Shown: positions 1 to 11,135 of the stretch, in pieces | Layout: each line of letters opens with the position of its first letter | How positions within the stretch are numbered: the first letter of the stretch is position 1 | From: Sternotherus odoratus | Taxonomy: Eukaryota > Chordata > Testudines > Kinosternidae | Reading direction: 5' to 3' | Length of the DNA stretch: 64,000 nucleotides | Assembly: GCA_032164245.1 (NCBI GenBank) | Contig: JAVMKO010000006.1 | Span: 7,207,001-7,271,000 of the forward strand | Translations under genes and position numbers: made by a program | Notes under the pieces: model-generated | Seen by the model: the letters and a program-made list of their open reading frames with translations, nothing else | Databases searched by the model: none | Told to the model about the DNA's origin: nothing

Positions 1-109
1 GTCTGTGGTCCAGTTCCAGATCTTCAAACATTTGCCCTTTCAGTGCTTTTTGCTCCCCTTTGTCAGGTACTCTCTTTAAAAAGATATAATGGTGTTTTAA
101 AAAAAGATC

Positions 110-182
110 TAAGGTGAAATCCTGGCCCCATCGGAGTCCGTAACAAAACCTCCAATGACTTCACTGGGGCCAGGATTTCAGC
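110..182. repeat. Snap-back palindromic mini-repeat, copy 1
   Basis: The arms at 116-130 and 165-179 are perfect 15-bp inverted complements (gaaatcctggcccca and its complement) around a 34-nt centre holding a 'caatgactt' motif. Diverged relatives with the same layout (outer 'cctggcccca' arms, inner 'tgacttcaatgg') occur at 8148-8222, 10083-10146 and 59690-59757. From memory, such palindromes are abundant in turtle and crocodilian DNA. No transposase or class-defining target duplication is visible, so the class is unknown. Confidence 0.6.
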
Positions 183-1724
183 CTTAGTGTGTGAGAGTGA
201 CTATCAAGTGAGTAACTACACCTGTTATAAATCCTGTTGAGGTCTCTGGCTTGAGTTGCGTCCACATTGTAAAATGATGGGGTTTGGACCTGAGTCATAG
301 TTGGATTCGGGCTCTGACCCACCCCTGCCAGTAGGGTCCTATGAGCCGAATCCTTGCTGCCCTGAATCAGGATGATTTGTGTGTGGATGGAAGGGGGCTT
401 GAGCTCAAACATGAGTCTTAAAGCGCAGTGTAGGCATGAGAGGCCAGTGTCATCCACAAGGGGGCTCTGTATCTCAGCCCAAGTGCTGGCCCCAGGTATG
501 ACCCCAGCCTCCAGGCTACCTGCTGGGGACATCCCCGGCCGAGGCATCCCCAGGTAGGGAGCTCCATGGAAGGGGCAGTGCAGAGTGTCTCTGCTTTATC
601 CTTTTCCAGACATGCTTCGTGGGGCTGGAGAGAGAACAACATACACCCCACCTTGTCCATCTCCTGCTCCCCTTCCCCCGCCCCCCCGACTTCCTAACCT
701 ACTCCATATTCACCCCCAATGCCCAACACAGAGCAGCTCCATAGAGAAGCGTTCTGGGGGACAGAGACAGCTGAGCCCTGCTTTTGTGGGGGAGTGGGGA
801 GATCTGTGTTTGTAAATTTCCTTCTGGTTGTGAGGTGGGATAGGATCCTGGAATACAAACATACCCCAGTGCAGACAATTATGTTCAGATTGGTACCAAA
901 AACACCAGGACTGATTCTCATCCTGATTCTCATCTCATACTGACGCTAGAGTAAATCAGATTTACACGGGTATAAGTGAGATCCGACTCTGGGTCCAAGA
1001 TTCCGAGTACCCATGAACAACAGGCTGATACTCCCACCAACAGGTGAATTGGAGTTGGAAACTTGGGACACCAGGGACTTGCCAAGCCGTGCTTTTTGCT
1101 GGAAGTGTGAACTCCAGAAAGCCCTGCTTTGACACTAGGATTCAGGACCCATGTCTCAGCGCTTTGCTGGATGCGCGATGACATGAGGTTCTATTTTTGT
1201 TTTCAGCGAGTGGTGCTAGGAGTGGCAGAAGGTTAGCTGTTTCCCATCCCATTAGCTCCAGAGATACTTAGACACCGCTGGCTGCACATCACCAGGCCCC
1301 TCTGTCAAAACCAGGACGGCTGATGAGCTACGGACAAGCTTACAGTTAGATAATAGATGAAAGAGTTGCAAGATAAATGAGGTGCCTATAGAAAACCTGG
1401 CCAGATGTGTTTAAAACAGGGGATCCAACACCATTAATTCCCAGCAACCAGCTCTAAAAAAGGCAACTCGGCACTTGACTTATGCTTAGAAAATGTTATC
1501 TTTCCTTTTAACAGCAGTTTTACAGTGTATCTGGAGGAGATGACAAACAATAGGGTTATTCTGAAGTCATGCCAAACACCACATTTGTTCAAGGAGAGGA
1601 GCAATGTTTCCCCTAATGTGTCGATTGACTTCTGTATCCAGGAAAACAGCTTGACCAACAAGCAATATTAATCAAAACTGAAATCTCTGTACCTAAGTTA
1701 CAGCTAGAGCTAGGCCAGATTTCT
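183..1724. other. No gene or recognisable repeat seen
   Basis: Mostly unique-looking sequence with a short C-rich run near 661-690. Open frames on both strands are under 130 codons, overlap one another and show no domain. I see no exon or RNA gene. Confidence 0.5.
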
Positions 1725-1860
1725 CCAACGGAAGGTTTTACGGTTGGAAAACATGGCTTCATCAAAATAAAAAATCAAATCGAAATCAAAACTTTTCCAC
1801 GGGGACGTGTTGATTTTGACAAAATTTCATTTAGGAAACAAACAAACACGGGAGATAATT
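1725..1860. repeat. A/T-rich interspersed repeat, left part (split by CR1)
   Basis: A mosaic of 'gaaaa', 'ttttcc' and 'caaaat' words typical of one A/T-rich interspersed family in this window; other copies lie near 6275, 18600, 50455, 52440 and 62885. The same texture resumes at 2386 directly after a CR1 copy, so the CR1 probably inserted into this repeat. Boundaries are approximate. Confidence 0.4.
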
Positions 1861-1867
1861 GTCCTGC

Positions 1868-2385
1868 TCTGGTGGGGCCTCAGCTGGAGTACTGTGTCCA
1901 ATTCTAGGCACCACAATTTAGGAAAGATGTGGATAAATTAGAGAGAGTCCAGAAAAGATCAACAACGATAAAAGGTTTAGAAAACCTCACCTATAAGGAA
2001 AGGTTAAAAAGCCTGGATATGTTTAGTTTTGACAAAAAAAGATTGAGGGAAGACATGATAACAGTCTTCAAATATGTTAAAGTCTGTTACAAAGAAGATA
2101 GTGATCTATGTCCACTGAAGGTAGGACAAGAAGTAAGGGCTTAATCTAAAGCAAGAGAGATTTACGTTAGACATTATGAAAAACTTTCTAACTATAAGAG
2201 TAGTTATGATCTGGGACAGACTTCCAAGGGAGGTTGTGGAATCTCCATCATTGGAGGTTTTCAAGAACAGGTTAATTAGGCAAACACTTGTCAGGGATGG
2301 TCTAGGTTTACTTGATTCTGCCTCAATGCAGAGGTCTGGACTAGATGACCTCTTGAGGTTCCTTCCAGCACTACATTGCTATGAG
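1868..2385 (+). mobile_element. CR1 LINE 3' fragment (old)
   Basis: Non-LTR retrotransposon remnant. Translation of 1929-2144 gives MDKLERVQKRSTTIKGLENL and then KERLKSLDMFSFDKKRLRED, matching the CR1 ORF2 C-terminus; the next frame (2176-2466) gives [21 protein letters not shown], the final ORF2 segment. The 3' untranslated tail 'ctagatgacctcttgagg' and a terminal 'ctatgagtct' are CR1 hallmarks. It is 5'-truncated and frameshifted near 2140-2180, so it cannot encode an active enzyme. It is more diverged than the copies at 15.3 and 29.5 kb. Confidence 0.9.
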
Positions 2386-2640
2386 TCTATTTCCATTTTC
2401 ACATTTTCCAAATGTTCCATTTTGATTTTTTTGTTTCAATCATTTTTATTTTATTATAAAACATGAACATTTTAAAAAGCCAACATTGAAACAAAATGTT
2501 TTGATTGATCTGAACTAACATTTTTTTGAAAACTTTGTTTTGGGGGGACGTTTCAAAATTCTTTGCTTTAGTTCTGATTTGTAACAAAAGCAAATATTGA
2601 AATTGAGGAATTTTGTCTAGAATGGAAATACTAGTTGCCA
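2386..2640. repeat. A/T-rich interspersed repeat, right part
   Basis: Continues the A/T-rich mosaic ('cattttcc', 'gaaaactttgtttt', 'caaaattc') that precedes the CR1 at 1725-1860. Read together, the two parts look like one repeat copy interrupted by the CR1. Confidence 0.4.
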
Positions 2641-4041
2641 GAAACCTCTAGTTATAACTACCTTTGCACTCCTTTTACTGAATAATGAGTTCTCTAATGA
2701 GACAGCATGCAAACACTAGTTTTTAATTGGGTTTGATTATCCATCTAGAACATCTATATATCTGCATCTATCTACAGCTATTCCATATTACACCTATAAA
2801 ATGAACTGGAACTATAAAAAATATCAAAGTAATGCTTAGAGATACTTTCCTCTGCATTTTAATCTTAAAGGACAGCTGTTGATTTAAAATGTATCACCCT
2901 TGTGGCTGAAATACATTCTCACTATAGTTCTAAGACAGAACAAAGTTTCCTGCGAATTTATGAGATTAGACAAAACATACTCTCTTTTCAACATTGCATG
3001 TTTGAGGGCACTTTGTGTAGGGTCCATTTCATTGTTTTGCTAGAATCAGTTATTTGAGTGGGTTTTTCACAAGAGAAAACATTTTTTAATGGAAGAGGAA
3101 TTTGTTATTGCAAACCCACAGGCTTTGCATGGGGACCAGAGGGGAGGTATAGCATCTACAAGAAAGTGCTGTAACTCATTTAAAAAAAAGAAACCTAGAT
3201 TTGAAACTAATGGTGTCCCTTTAACTCAATACTTCTCGACCTCTCTGATAGTACGACCGCCAGTTCCAACAGGGAAAAAATGTTTCAAGGACCTGTCTCA
3301 GCTAGCCATAAACAGAGGGTGACACCACAAGATCCCTGAAACTCATTTGTGACCCTCACCAGGTGATGGGGACTCCAAGATTGTTAACCCACCTTTAACT
3401 CCCCAGGAGAGAAAATTAGGGAAGTGGGAGATGGGCAAACGTAGGCCCCAATTCTGCAAAAAAGCCTCACAAGCCAACCCTGGAATTCACGCAGGCCCCA
3501 GGGATTTCAGCAGGCTCCGCGGAGGCACAAGGGCCATTGCATGGGGTGTGTGTTTAAGCCCATAGCGTTGAGATATACTAGAAGAATAAATGCATCACCA
3601 AGCAGTCCCCATTGTGGGACCTGTTACAATTTATGCTGCAGCAGCCTGGTACACAACACTGCACTGGGCATCCTTAGCTTTGAATGTTCTTGCACTTGTG
3701 CTTTGGGGTCGCATCATTAAGCGACGCTAACGTTCCTTGCAGGTTGAGTTTCCTGTGTTGATATTAGGAGGGTTGGGTTTTTTTTAAAAAAACTAGGAGA
3801 GATGTAAATGTTGTTAAATACAATATTTGTTCTGATAGGTCTTACACTCACAGCTAACTCGTGACTCCCGCCCAGGTTATTAAGCTGGGAGCCAATTACT
3901 TCAAAACAAAACGAAGAGCCCAACTTTGGTCCCCAAGTCTGCAAAGCACTTAAACACATGCTAAAGTCCCAGAGTTAAGTTTCAGGCTCACACGCATTGC
4001 TGGATTGAGGCCTTCATGAGTGTTCAGAATAGATGAATGTT
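2641..4041. other. No gene seen; faint snap-back trace near 3940-4015
   Basis: Largely A/T-rich unique sequence. Near 3945-4015 the words 'acacatgctaaagtccc' and 'ggattgaggcctt' resemble the 'AAGCACGTGCTT' palindromic family described at 37891. Open frames here are short and domain-less. Confidence 0.4.
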
Positions 4042-4258
4042 CATCATTAGAACCAGAGAGGTAGCTGTGTTAGTCTGGAATAGCAGAGGTAACAGAGTCC
4101 TGTGGCACCTTAAAGACTAACTAAAGTATTGAAGCATAAGCTTTCGTGGGCTAATACCCACTTTGTCGGGAAGTGGGTATTAGCCCATGAAAGCTTATGC
4201 TTCAATACTTTAGTTAGTCTTTAAGGTGCCACAGGACTCTTTGTTACATCATTAGAAC
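4042..4258 (-). mobile_element. Penelope-like fragment inserted as a fold-back hairpin, with 12-nt target duplication
   Basis: The insertion body is 4054-4246, bounded by exact 12-nt direct repeats 'catcattagaac' at 4042-4053 and 4247-4258. On the minus strand the family runs from a hammerhead-like core through 'gttagtctttaaggtgcc' to a 3' end reading CTCTCTGG. Here the 5' part is duplicated in inverted orientation: arms 4089-4163 and 4171-4246 (about 75 nt each, nearly identical) flank a 7-nt centre, 'tgtcggg'. The 3' end is intact and the fold-back is at the 5' end. Assignment to Penelope-like elements rests on my memory of the family and on the ribozyme-like core. A SINE-like non-autonomous element is the alternative. 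Confidence 0.75.
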
Positions 4259-4536
4259 ATAATTAGAGGGCATAATTAGAGCTGTAGGACGTTTAATACT
4301 TGTGTTGAGGCATGAAAAGGAAGGGACCCTTCCTCACTCTCGGAGGCCAGGCTGAGTTTGCTGGGCCTGGAGCTAGAACAACCAATCAGTTTGGAGGTTC
4401 CGAATCCTGCAGGTGGCTCTGTGGTATAATGTGTTCCCTGCTGTGCTTGATTCACAGTGGATAAGAGCCTACTACAGCGCTCCTCTGGAGAGCCTGGCTA
4501 ATTAGCTTGTGCTGCAGAGGCGTATGCCTTCAGCAT

Positions 4537-4832
4537 TCATAGAATCATAGAATATCAGGATAGGACGGGACCTCTGGAGGTCATCTAGTCCAACCCCCTG
4601 CTCAAAGCAGGACCAATCCCCCACTAAATCATCCCAGCCAGGGCTTTGTCAAGCCTGACCTTAAAGACCTCTAAGGATGGAGATTCCTCCATCTCCCTAG
4701 GTAACCCATTCCAGTGCTTCACCACCCTCCTAGTAAAAAAGTTTGTCCTAATATCCAACCTAGACCTCCCCCACTGCAACTTGAGACCATTACTCCTTGT
4801 TCTGCCATCTGCTACCTCCGAGAACAGCTTTG
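4537..4832 (-). mobile_element. CR1 LINE 3' end fragment
   Basis: On the plus strand it begins with the reverse complement of the CR1 3' terminus ('agaatcatagaatatcagg'), then the conserved tail ('ctcaaagcaggaccaatccc') and the last ORF2 codons. The minus-strand translation of 4624-4959 contains [20 protein letters not shown] and [20 protein letters not shown]. About 300 bp survive; it is 5'-truncated, as usual for CR1. Confidence 0.92.
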
Positions 4833-5589
4833 AAGGGTACCTGTTCAATTCTCTGTGTTGATAAGATGGCAGCCATTGCACACAGGCAGAGCTACTGCCA
4901 TAGCAAGTCCCACTGACTTCAGTGGGGCTCCAGGCAGGCCCCAGTGCCCATGGATTCATTTACAAATTCAAGGCCTCACATTGTAAACTGAGGAAAATCT
5001 GACCTGAAATCACCGACAGGCTAAAGATGGAAGCCCCTGGTGTCACTGTCAGAGGAGAAATGCAGTGTAACTATACAAGATTAGAAGACAGGAAATGGTA
5101 CAGATGATGGGATTAATCCTATGAATACATTAGAAACATACTGAGGTGAGCAGTCCGATGGAGCGCAACAGGTTCAGGTGAGTAAAGAGATTCACATGGC
5201 TTTGGGCTAGACTGGGTCTTTGTTCCTAGCTCTGAGAATGACGGGGCACCATATAAACTGTTACAGTCCCTTCCCTGGCCTATTTGCCAGGCACACATTC
5301 CACTCCCTCCGCCCCAACACAGACACCTGCTCAGGGCTAATCCAAGCACTCTGTCCATGCTGCAACTGAGATGCCAGGAGGCCAGGCAAAGGAGGATGCT
5401 CTTATTTCTCCATGTAGCTGCATTAGGGCCGGCACGGCCTGGCCCCGAGTGTTTACAGGATGAGGCCCTATACCAGTTTGTGATCAAAATGTCACCCAGC
5501 ACGATGGTATCACCTGAGCAAAGTGATTGCTACGTTGCTGCTCCACCAATGGGACATTTTGCAGAGGACTAGGAAGTGTAGTAGCTTTA
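4833..5589. other. No gene seen
   Basis: Unique-looking sequence. Overlapping frames at 5119-5502 (minus) and 5357-5572 (plus) carry no recognisable domain. A short 'cactgacttcagtgggg' stretch at 4911-4927 is a trace of the snap-back palindrome family. Confidence 0.45.
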
Positions 5590-5715
5590 AGCTCTTTGGA
5601 GAAGACACCATCTTTCGTGTTGTGTTTGGACAGTGACTAGCGCTGTGGGGTCCAGGTTCATAACTGGGACTCCTAGGCGCAACCACAATACAAACAATAA
5701 ATAAATAATATACAC
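5590..5715 (+). repeat. Ancient L2/CORE-type repeat tail
   Basis: 'gctctttggagaagacacc', 'gactagcgctgtggggtcc' and an 'aataaataaataatat' tail follow the order of an L2/MIR-type 3' tail. A better-preserved relative is at 11038-11135. Strongly decayed. Confidence 0.5.
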
Positions 5716-6274
5716 AAGCTTTGCACCTCTGGAAATCTGCTTTCAGAATGGTCTTAGGTCACAACTAGAGGTGAGAGCACAATGGGAGAAAAAATGATAG
5801 TACTTTATTTGCAAAAAATTCAAAATTCAATCAAACACGCCGACTATTTGCCCAGAACAAAATGGTGGGCTAGTAACAGAAACAACTGCTGAATATTTTA
5901 CTTGACATAAATTGAGACATTCACCATATAAATGAGGCAATGGATGTTGTTCAGTGAACTCTAGTTGCAAATGGAATAAACTTGGTCTGAAGTTAGCGCC
6001 CACCAACAGTAAAGCGCACAAGTAACATTGCACATACAAGTAATCCGGCTATCTTCAGATCACTGGGACGACTTGTACGTGAATTATTGGGAACTTTGGT
6101 ACGTGTTTGTAAGGTTGATAGCTAACTCTCTAGCAAACATTTATAATGATAAAGGCGTAGTATCGATAAGGTTAGTGCTAATAACCCTTTGAAGTTCTAC
6201 AGTATGTTTCAGCTCAAGAGCTCGTGGTGCGTTATAAACATCAATTAGTTAATCCTAATAATCCCCATTATCAG
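5716..6274. other. No gene seen
   Basis: A/T-rich unique sequence with no domain-bearing open frame and no clear repeat. Confidence 0.45.
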
Positions 6275-6420
6275 AGCTTTCTGTCAATTATTTTTTGATG
6301 GAAAAATGCAGTTTCTGCAAAAGTGGAATTTTCTTGAGGAAACGTCTTGTTTTTTCCACCAAAATTTCAATTTTCGGAGAGAAAAAATGGAACAGTCTGA
6401 TATTGAACTGCACCTGCTTT
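6275..6420. repeat. A/T-rich interspersed repeat copy
   Basis: Pattern of 'ttttttgatggaaaaatg', 'tggaattttcttgagg' and 'caaaatttcaattttcgg', the same texture as the A/T-rich family elsewhere in the window. Boundaries are uncertain. Confidence 0.4.
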
Positions 6421-7264
6421 GGTGCCACAATGCCCCGTGGGAGCTGTAGTTTGGGTGCCCCCATTCTACCCAGACTGCATCTCTCATGATTAAGGGTATG
6501 ATTACATTACGGAGGGCACAGACATCATGGAGTCCATAACTTTCAGAGACCTCTGGAATGGCAGGCTGGAGCTGTCAGCCGGCAGGGGCAGTCCCTGGAG
6601 TTCCAAGTCCTGCAAGCAGTGGGGAGAGGAATCCCAGAGCTCTCAGCAACCACAGGCAATGGGTTCTGCCCCCCCAATTCCTAAGTGGGGTTTGGGCTCT
6701 CATTCCCTCACTTCCAGTTGGGCTCCAGTCTCCCACTGCCCCCCAGCATCATTTTATCATGGTTCTTTTTAGTAAACCAGGGGCAGGTCAGAGGCGTCTG
6801 TGAATTTTTGCTGTTTGCTTCTGACCTACTAAAAATAACCGTAAGAAAATCTTAACTTTTACTCCTGATGCACCATGTTGTCTCCTCTGAGTTGGGGGGG
6901 GGGGGATTATGAGTCACATGCCTGTGGTGCATTATGGGAGATGTAGTCTGGCCAGGGAGCAAGTTACACAGGGGTGGGGTGAATGGGCTAAGAGGTTTTA
7001 TTTTCATATATACACTGGTACTGAAATGAGATAGTCAAACAGCAGACAAGGCAATCCTGTCAATCTGGAATCTTAACCCTGTACCGTTGCCTGGTTCCCA
7101 ACAGCAACTCTTCTTCACTCTGATCAGAGCCCTAGGCAGCCAGAAAATTCCAGTCATGCTAACCTCTCTTTTGCAAACCCCCAAACTAACCTCCCAGCAT
7201 GTCTTCCCAAGACTCAAAACTTGCTTGCACACTAGCAAAAAACCTTGGAAGTCCCTGTGTAACA
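6421..7264. other. No gene seen; poly-G tract at 6894-6905
   Basis: Two stretches ('caatgccccgtgggagctg' near 6428 and 'gcattatgggagatgtag' near 6929) look like ends of an unidentified DNA repeat in opposite orientation. A run of 12 G lies at 6894-6905. Open frames are short. Confidence 0.4.
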
Positions 7265-7278
7265 GCGCCACCTGGTGA
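7265..7278 (-). promoter_or_regulatory. Candidate CTCF-binding site
   Basis: The minus strand reads TCACCAGGTGGCGC, matching the CTCF core consensus CCASYAGRKGGCRS at 13 of 14 positions. It also contains an E-box. Motif match only; occupancy cannot be judged from sequence. Confidence 0.4.
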
Positions 7279-8147
7279 TGCCTGCCATAACAATTACATG
7301 ATTTCTGTACAAGAGAGGTCCAACTGCACTATGATTCTCCATTAACATTAATTGCTGGGAAACGTTCACACTTGCATATGCCAGCCTGACTGTAATCGGT
7401 TCTGGCGACCTCATTTCCCAGAGCATGAGCCAGCTCCAAATTCAAGATACATGTTAAATGTAGCACAAAACCAACCCAATTTTGGCCCTGATCCTCCAAA
7501 GTGCCCCACACTTTGGACAATGGGGCTCTCTGGGAGCTCAGGGCTCTGCTGGGAGGAGATCAGGGCCTTTGCTTGGAACTCAATAACATTTCTGCAAAAT
7601 TACCTTGTATGATCCCAATGTTTAGAGAAGCTTATGCCATGCAGCCAGCATGTTCCCTATGTAGTTTTGCAGTCATTCGATGAGAACAAGAGAGTTACCA
7701 ATGACAAAGGATGTCAAGTGCTTAATTTTAATTTGATCCTGATTTTTCTTAATGTAGATTTGTTTCAAGTGCATGTTTGGTTAGGTATTTGTACTGATCA
7801 GGTTACTGAGAAAGGTCCCAATCTGGCTCACGGTTGCCCCAAGCAGTTTAGTGGGCTTATGGGCATATGGAAAGTTAAGCACCTGCCTCACTGTTTGAAG
7901 GATCAGGGCCTACATCTGCAGCTGGGGCCAGGTCAGTCTCATTTTAATTTCTCGTATCTTTACAATAGGAAATATAGTCCCTGCCCCAAGGAACGTGCCA
8001 CCTGGCAATGACAAGACAGCTCTTATGTGCACAGAGCATTAGGCACTGGTTTGAAAATGATAAACGTACTATGGAGGGAAGCACTGAATGCCAACTGAGT
8101 CGGGACACCTCAGCTACCTTTGAAAATCCCCACCTGCATAAATCTCC
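7279..8147. other. No gene seen
   Basis: Unique-looking sequence. A degenerate snap-back-like segment ('taagcacctgcctcactg' near 7875) resembles the AAGCACGTGCTT family. The 125-codon frame at 7634-8011 has no recognisable domain. Confidence 0.4.
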
Positions 8148-8222
8148 ATGGGTGAAATCTTGGGCCCGCTGACTTCAATGGCAGAACCCACAGTCACGTC
8201 ACTGAGGCCTGGACTTCACCCT
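8148..8222. repeat. Snap-back palindromic mini-repeat, copy 2
   Basis: 'gggtgaaatcttgggcccg' on the left and 'gaggcctggacttcaccc' on the right form decayed inverted arms around 'ctgacttcaatggcag'. Same layout as copy 1 at 110-182. Confidence 0.5.
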
Positions 8223-10082
8223 GGCTCTACTGCCTCTATGTTAACAGAAGTCCCCTTTCCCTCCCCCGCAGCTAGCTACTAATTAATGCTTGTTTTTCCT
8301 CAGATGGCCGCCCCCGGTTTGCAAACGCTCTTACCCTGACATGAACTCTCGTTCCGTTTCTGCTTCGACGGAAAGTGGATTACTTCACTGCCGCTCCAGA
8401 AATGCCAGGTGAAAATCTATCTCTCCGGAGCGAACATGCCGAGGTTCCTAGGAAGAGACACATGTGGTATCGTTTTTCTATTATTTGGAACATACAGAAT
8501 TAAATTAATAACAGTTCTTACAAGGCCCCGGGGCCTCTGTGGAAAAGGATTTTGATCTCCTCAGGAAAGGCTCACCGTTGCGCACAAGAGAGACGCACTT
8601 GACTTCTGACCTCTTTTCAAAGACACCTGTGTGAGCTTTCAAAACCCACTACTGCCGATTATCCACTTTCAACCTGAAGTGTTTAAACCTCGGACCACAT
8701 TAACGGGGCTTAGCACACAGCCGTGTCATTGCAGACTTCCTGATGGGAGGATATGTCTTGCCACGGTTAAAAGAGACTTTAGGGATGGGGGCGTGAGATT
8801 AATCAGCTTCTCCTCCTGTCAGCTTCAAACAAAGAAGCCTTTTAGCCACCTGGTTTGTCTCTCTCACACCTGCGTTAAGATTGTGAGACAATGCTTTGTA
8901 CTGTTGCCTTGATCCGGTTATTTGCAGGTACCTGTTTACGGCCACACTGTAGCACTTAATGGGCCTTCAGCGAGACCAAAGTGAAGAAGCGGCACATATA
9001 CTGTTTCTTCAGGATTGTAGATTTAGGACATGATGGAATGTATTTAAAATCCTATGAGATTTATTGGGGGGGGGGGGAGTGGATGAGTGTTGTGTGAAGG
9101 GGGGGTGAAGGAGCTGAGAGCATTTCAGCTTTGATTGTATTCCCTGTACAGTTGTGGACAGCGTATGGAATTCCTTCTTTTACTGTAATATTCAGATAGA
9201 ATTCATTGGAGAGGGACTCCACTATACAGCTTTCAAGTGTCTTCTTCCAGCCATGCCCTGCCCCTTTTGCCACACATCCCAGACCCATGATCCATGTTCC
9301 CGTCACCTGTCCTCCTCTATACCCAAATCTCTAGTGGTACACATTTTACCATCTCCCTGGTGGTTCTTCCCCTCACCTCACTGGGGAGCTGGACTCATCC
9401 AAGGGACAGAAGCAACTCTATGTACAAAACGCTTCTAGAACTTTGGGGGCTGCTGTGGTTTGGTTTATCCCCATGAGGGCCAAATTTTCATTGGATTTCA
9501 TTTTCATTGGATTCCCTTGTATTTTGCTGGAGTAAAGAGTTCATGATTGGGCTCTCTGGCAGTAAAAGCTGCTTTGTTTTCCCTGTCCCTGGGCAGGAAA
9601 GTGAGCCTCGATTTCAAATTAAATTCATTTTGTTTCCCCTATTAACAGCATTAACCAGAAGGATAGAACATTATCGGCCCACCTCAGATCCCAGTCCTGG
9701 TCAACAAGATGTCTACACAACAGGGAGAGTCGTGTTGTTCTGTATAAACGCTATGGTATTTCAGCAAATGCCAGCACCTGGATTGTTCACTGTAGCTGAG
9801 TAGGGTTGAAATATTAGAGACAAATTCCTAGTCAAGATCTGGTTTAAATTACCAATGTTGTGGAAAGCTCTGGATGTGTACTAAAAACATCCAAATGTTT
9901 TTTGTTTCTAGTTTCCCCCACCCCTCCTGAAAATCAAACCATACTTGCACAATGATTCATATGCTGTAGGCCTAGGTCTATACCTGTAATTTATCCCAGG
10001 CCAGACCTGACTGAGTTGAGCAATGGTTCTCTCCAATGTTGCCCCACCCAACCCATTTTATCTTAGTAAGGGGAAAATACAA
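8223..10082. other. No gene seen; poly-G tract near 9066
   Basis: Mostly unique sequence. Part of 8290-8920 has scattered CpG and no repeat signature and could be conserved non-coding DNA, but I cannot test this. A run of about 12 G occurs at 9066-9077. Open frames (8631-8912, 9154-9438, 9507-9803) show no domain. Confidence 0.4.
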
Positions 10083-10210
10083 AGGGCTAGACCCTGATCA
10101 CATTGAAGTCAATGGCAAAACTCTCAGCTGGATCAGGATTTGACAAGGGTCCAATCCAATACTCCTGAAGTGAATGAAAAGACACTCATTGATTGCAATT
10201 GATATTGGAT
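10083..10210. repeat. Two adjacent snap-back palindromic mini-repeats
   Basis: 10083-10146 has 'ccctgatcacattgaag' opposite 'ctggatcagg' around 'tcaatggcaaaactc'. Next to it, 10150-10210 has 'tccaatactcctgaagtg' opposite 'gcaattgatattggatc'. Both have the inverted-arm layout of copy 1. Confidence 0.45.
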
Positions 10211-10811
10211 CAAGCTCTGAGAGAAAGGGCTAAGTTCATCACTGTCCTGTACCGAGTGTTGTCCTTGACACCAGAGCTAAGTGGATGTAAAGCTTCTGAT
10301 TTGATCGTGTTTTACATCCACTTTACATTTGTGTCAGTGAATTGTCAAGGTGCAAGATAATGGTGAATCAGGCCAGGTCTGTTCTTCTTTTGCACCCTAA
10401 CTGATAAATCATTTATTTCCCTGTTGTTATTTCTCTCAAAGGGCAGGTCCTTGGGGATTTCTGTGCTCGGTACTTCAGAATTCCTTACACAAACATTACA
10501 CAGGATGAACGGTGATAGGGTCAGGATTCCCTGGAAGACCCAAGCTTAAAATCTTGGCTCAGCTATTTCTCCGTGTGAGATTATCTGAGATGAAGGTGTA
10601 TCTCTATGGATTTGGTAGGTTGTTAGACAAGCTAATGAAATAAAAGTTCGTTTGAGGCAGTCAGGGAATGCTCCAGCTGATAAGAGTGGACCGTTGCCTT
10701 TTGATGAATTTGCTACCCCAACTGTATGCTGATTTGCCAGAAATATCAAAACACCATTGAACAACGAAGGCTTGATTAATTGTTCAACCCTACCAGAAAG
10801 AAAGGCTAGTC
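10211..10811. other. No gene seen; possible further palindromic segment
   Basis: At 10262-10340 'gtccttgacaccagagctaa' and 'cacttttacatttgtgtcag'-like words suggest another decayed palindrome ('gtggatgtaaagc' against 'ttttacatccac'). Otherwise unique; no domain in any frame. Confidence 0.35.
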
Positions 10812-10975
10812 TTATGGTTAAAGACCTGAACTGAGCACCAGGAGGGATGGGTTGGTTCGATTCCTGGCTCTACTGTGGATTCTCTCTAGGAAATTAGGCA
10901 AATCATGAATGATATCCCTTTGTAAAGCATCTTGAGGTCTACTGATGAAAGAGCTATATAAGAGCTAGCTATTTC
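10812..10975 (+). repeat. MIR/CORE-SINE-like remnant
   Basis: A perfect pol III B-box, GGTTCGATTCC, lies at 10854-10864. The 3' core reads 'gtaaagcatcttgaggtc' and 'gatgaaagagctatataag', the conserved 3' segment of MIR-type amniote SINEs. Several tRNA-head positions have decayed. Confidence 0.65.
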
Positions 10976-11037
10976 CCCCACATTTTTAAAAAGGAGATAG
11001 CATTTCCTTTCTTCCATCCTTTGTCTGTCTTTGTCTA

Positions 11038-11135
11038 TTTAGATGACAAGCTCTTTGGGACACAGACTGTTTCTCATTATATTTATGTGCAGCATCTCGC
11101 ACAATAGGGCTGTGATCTCATTTGGAGCCTCGGTG
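11038..11135 (+). repeat. L2/MIR-type 3' tail
   Basis: 'gacaagctctttgggacac', 'atttatgtgcagcatctc' and 'gcacaatagggctgtgatc' match the common vertebrate L2-type tail (order: aagctctttgggg, tgtacagc, acaatgggg, ctgatct). Ancient and non-coding. Confidence 0.7.

Noticed and set aside
4047..4247. CRISPR-like or tandem repeat array
   Set aside because: Only two units, in inverted orientation with a 7-nt loop and target duplications; it is a fold-back insertion.
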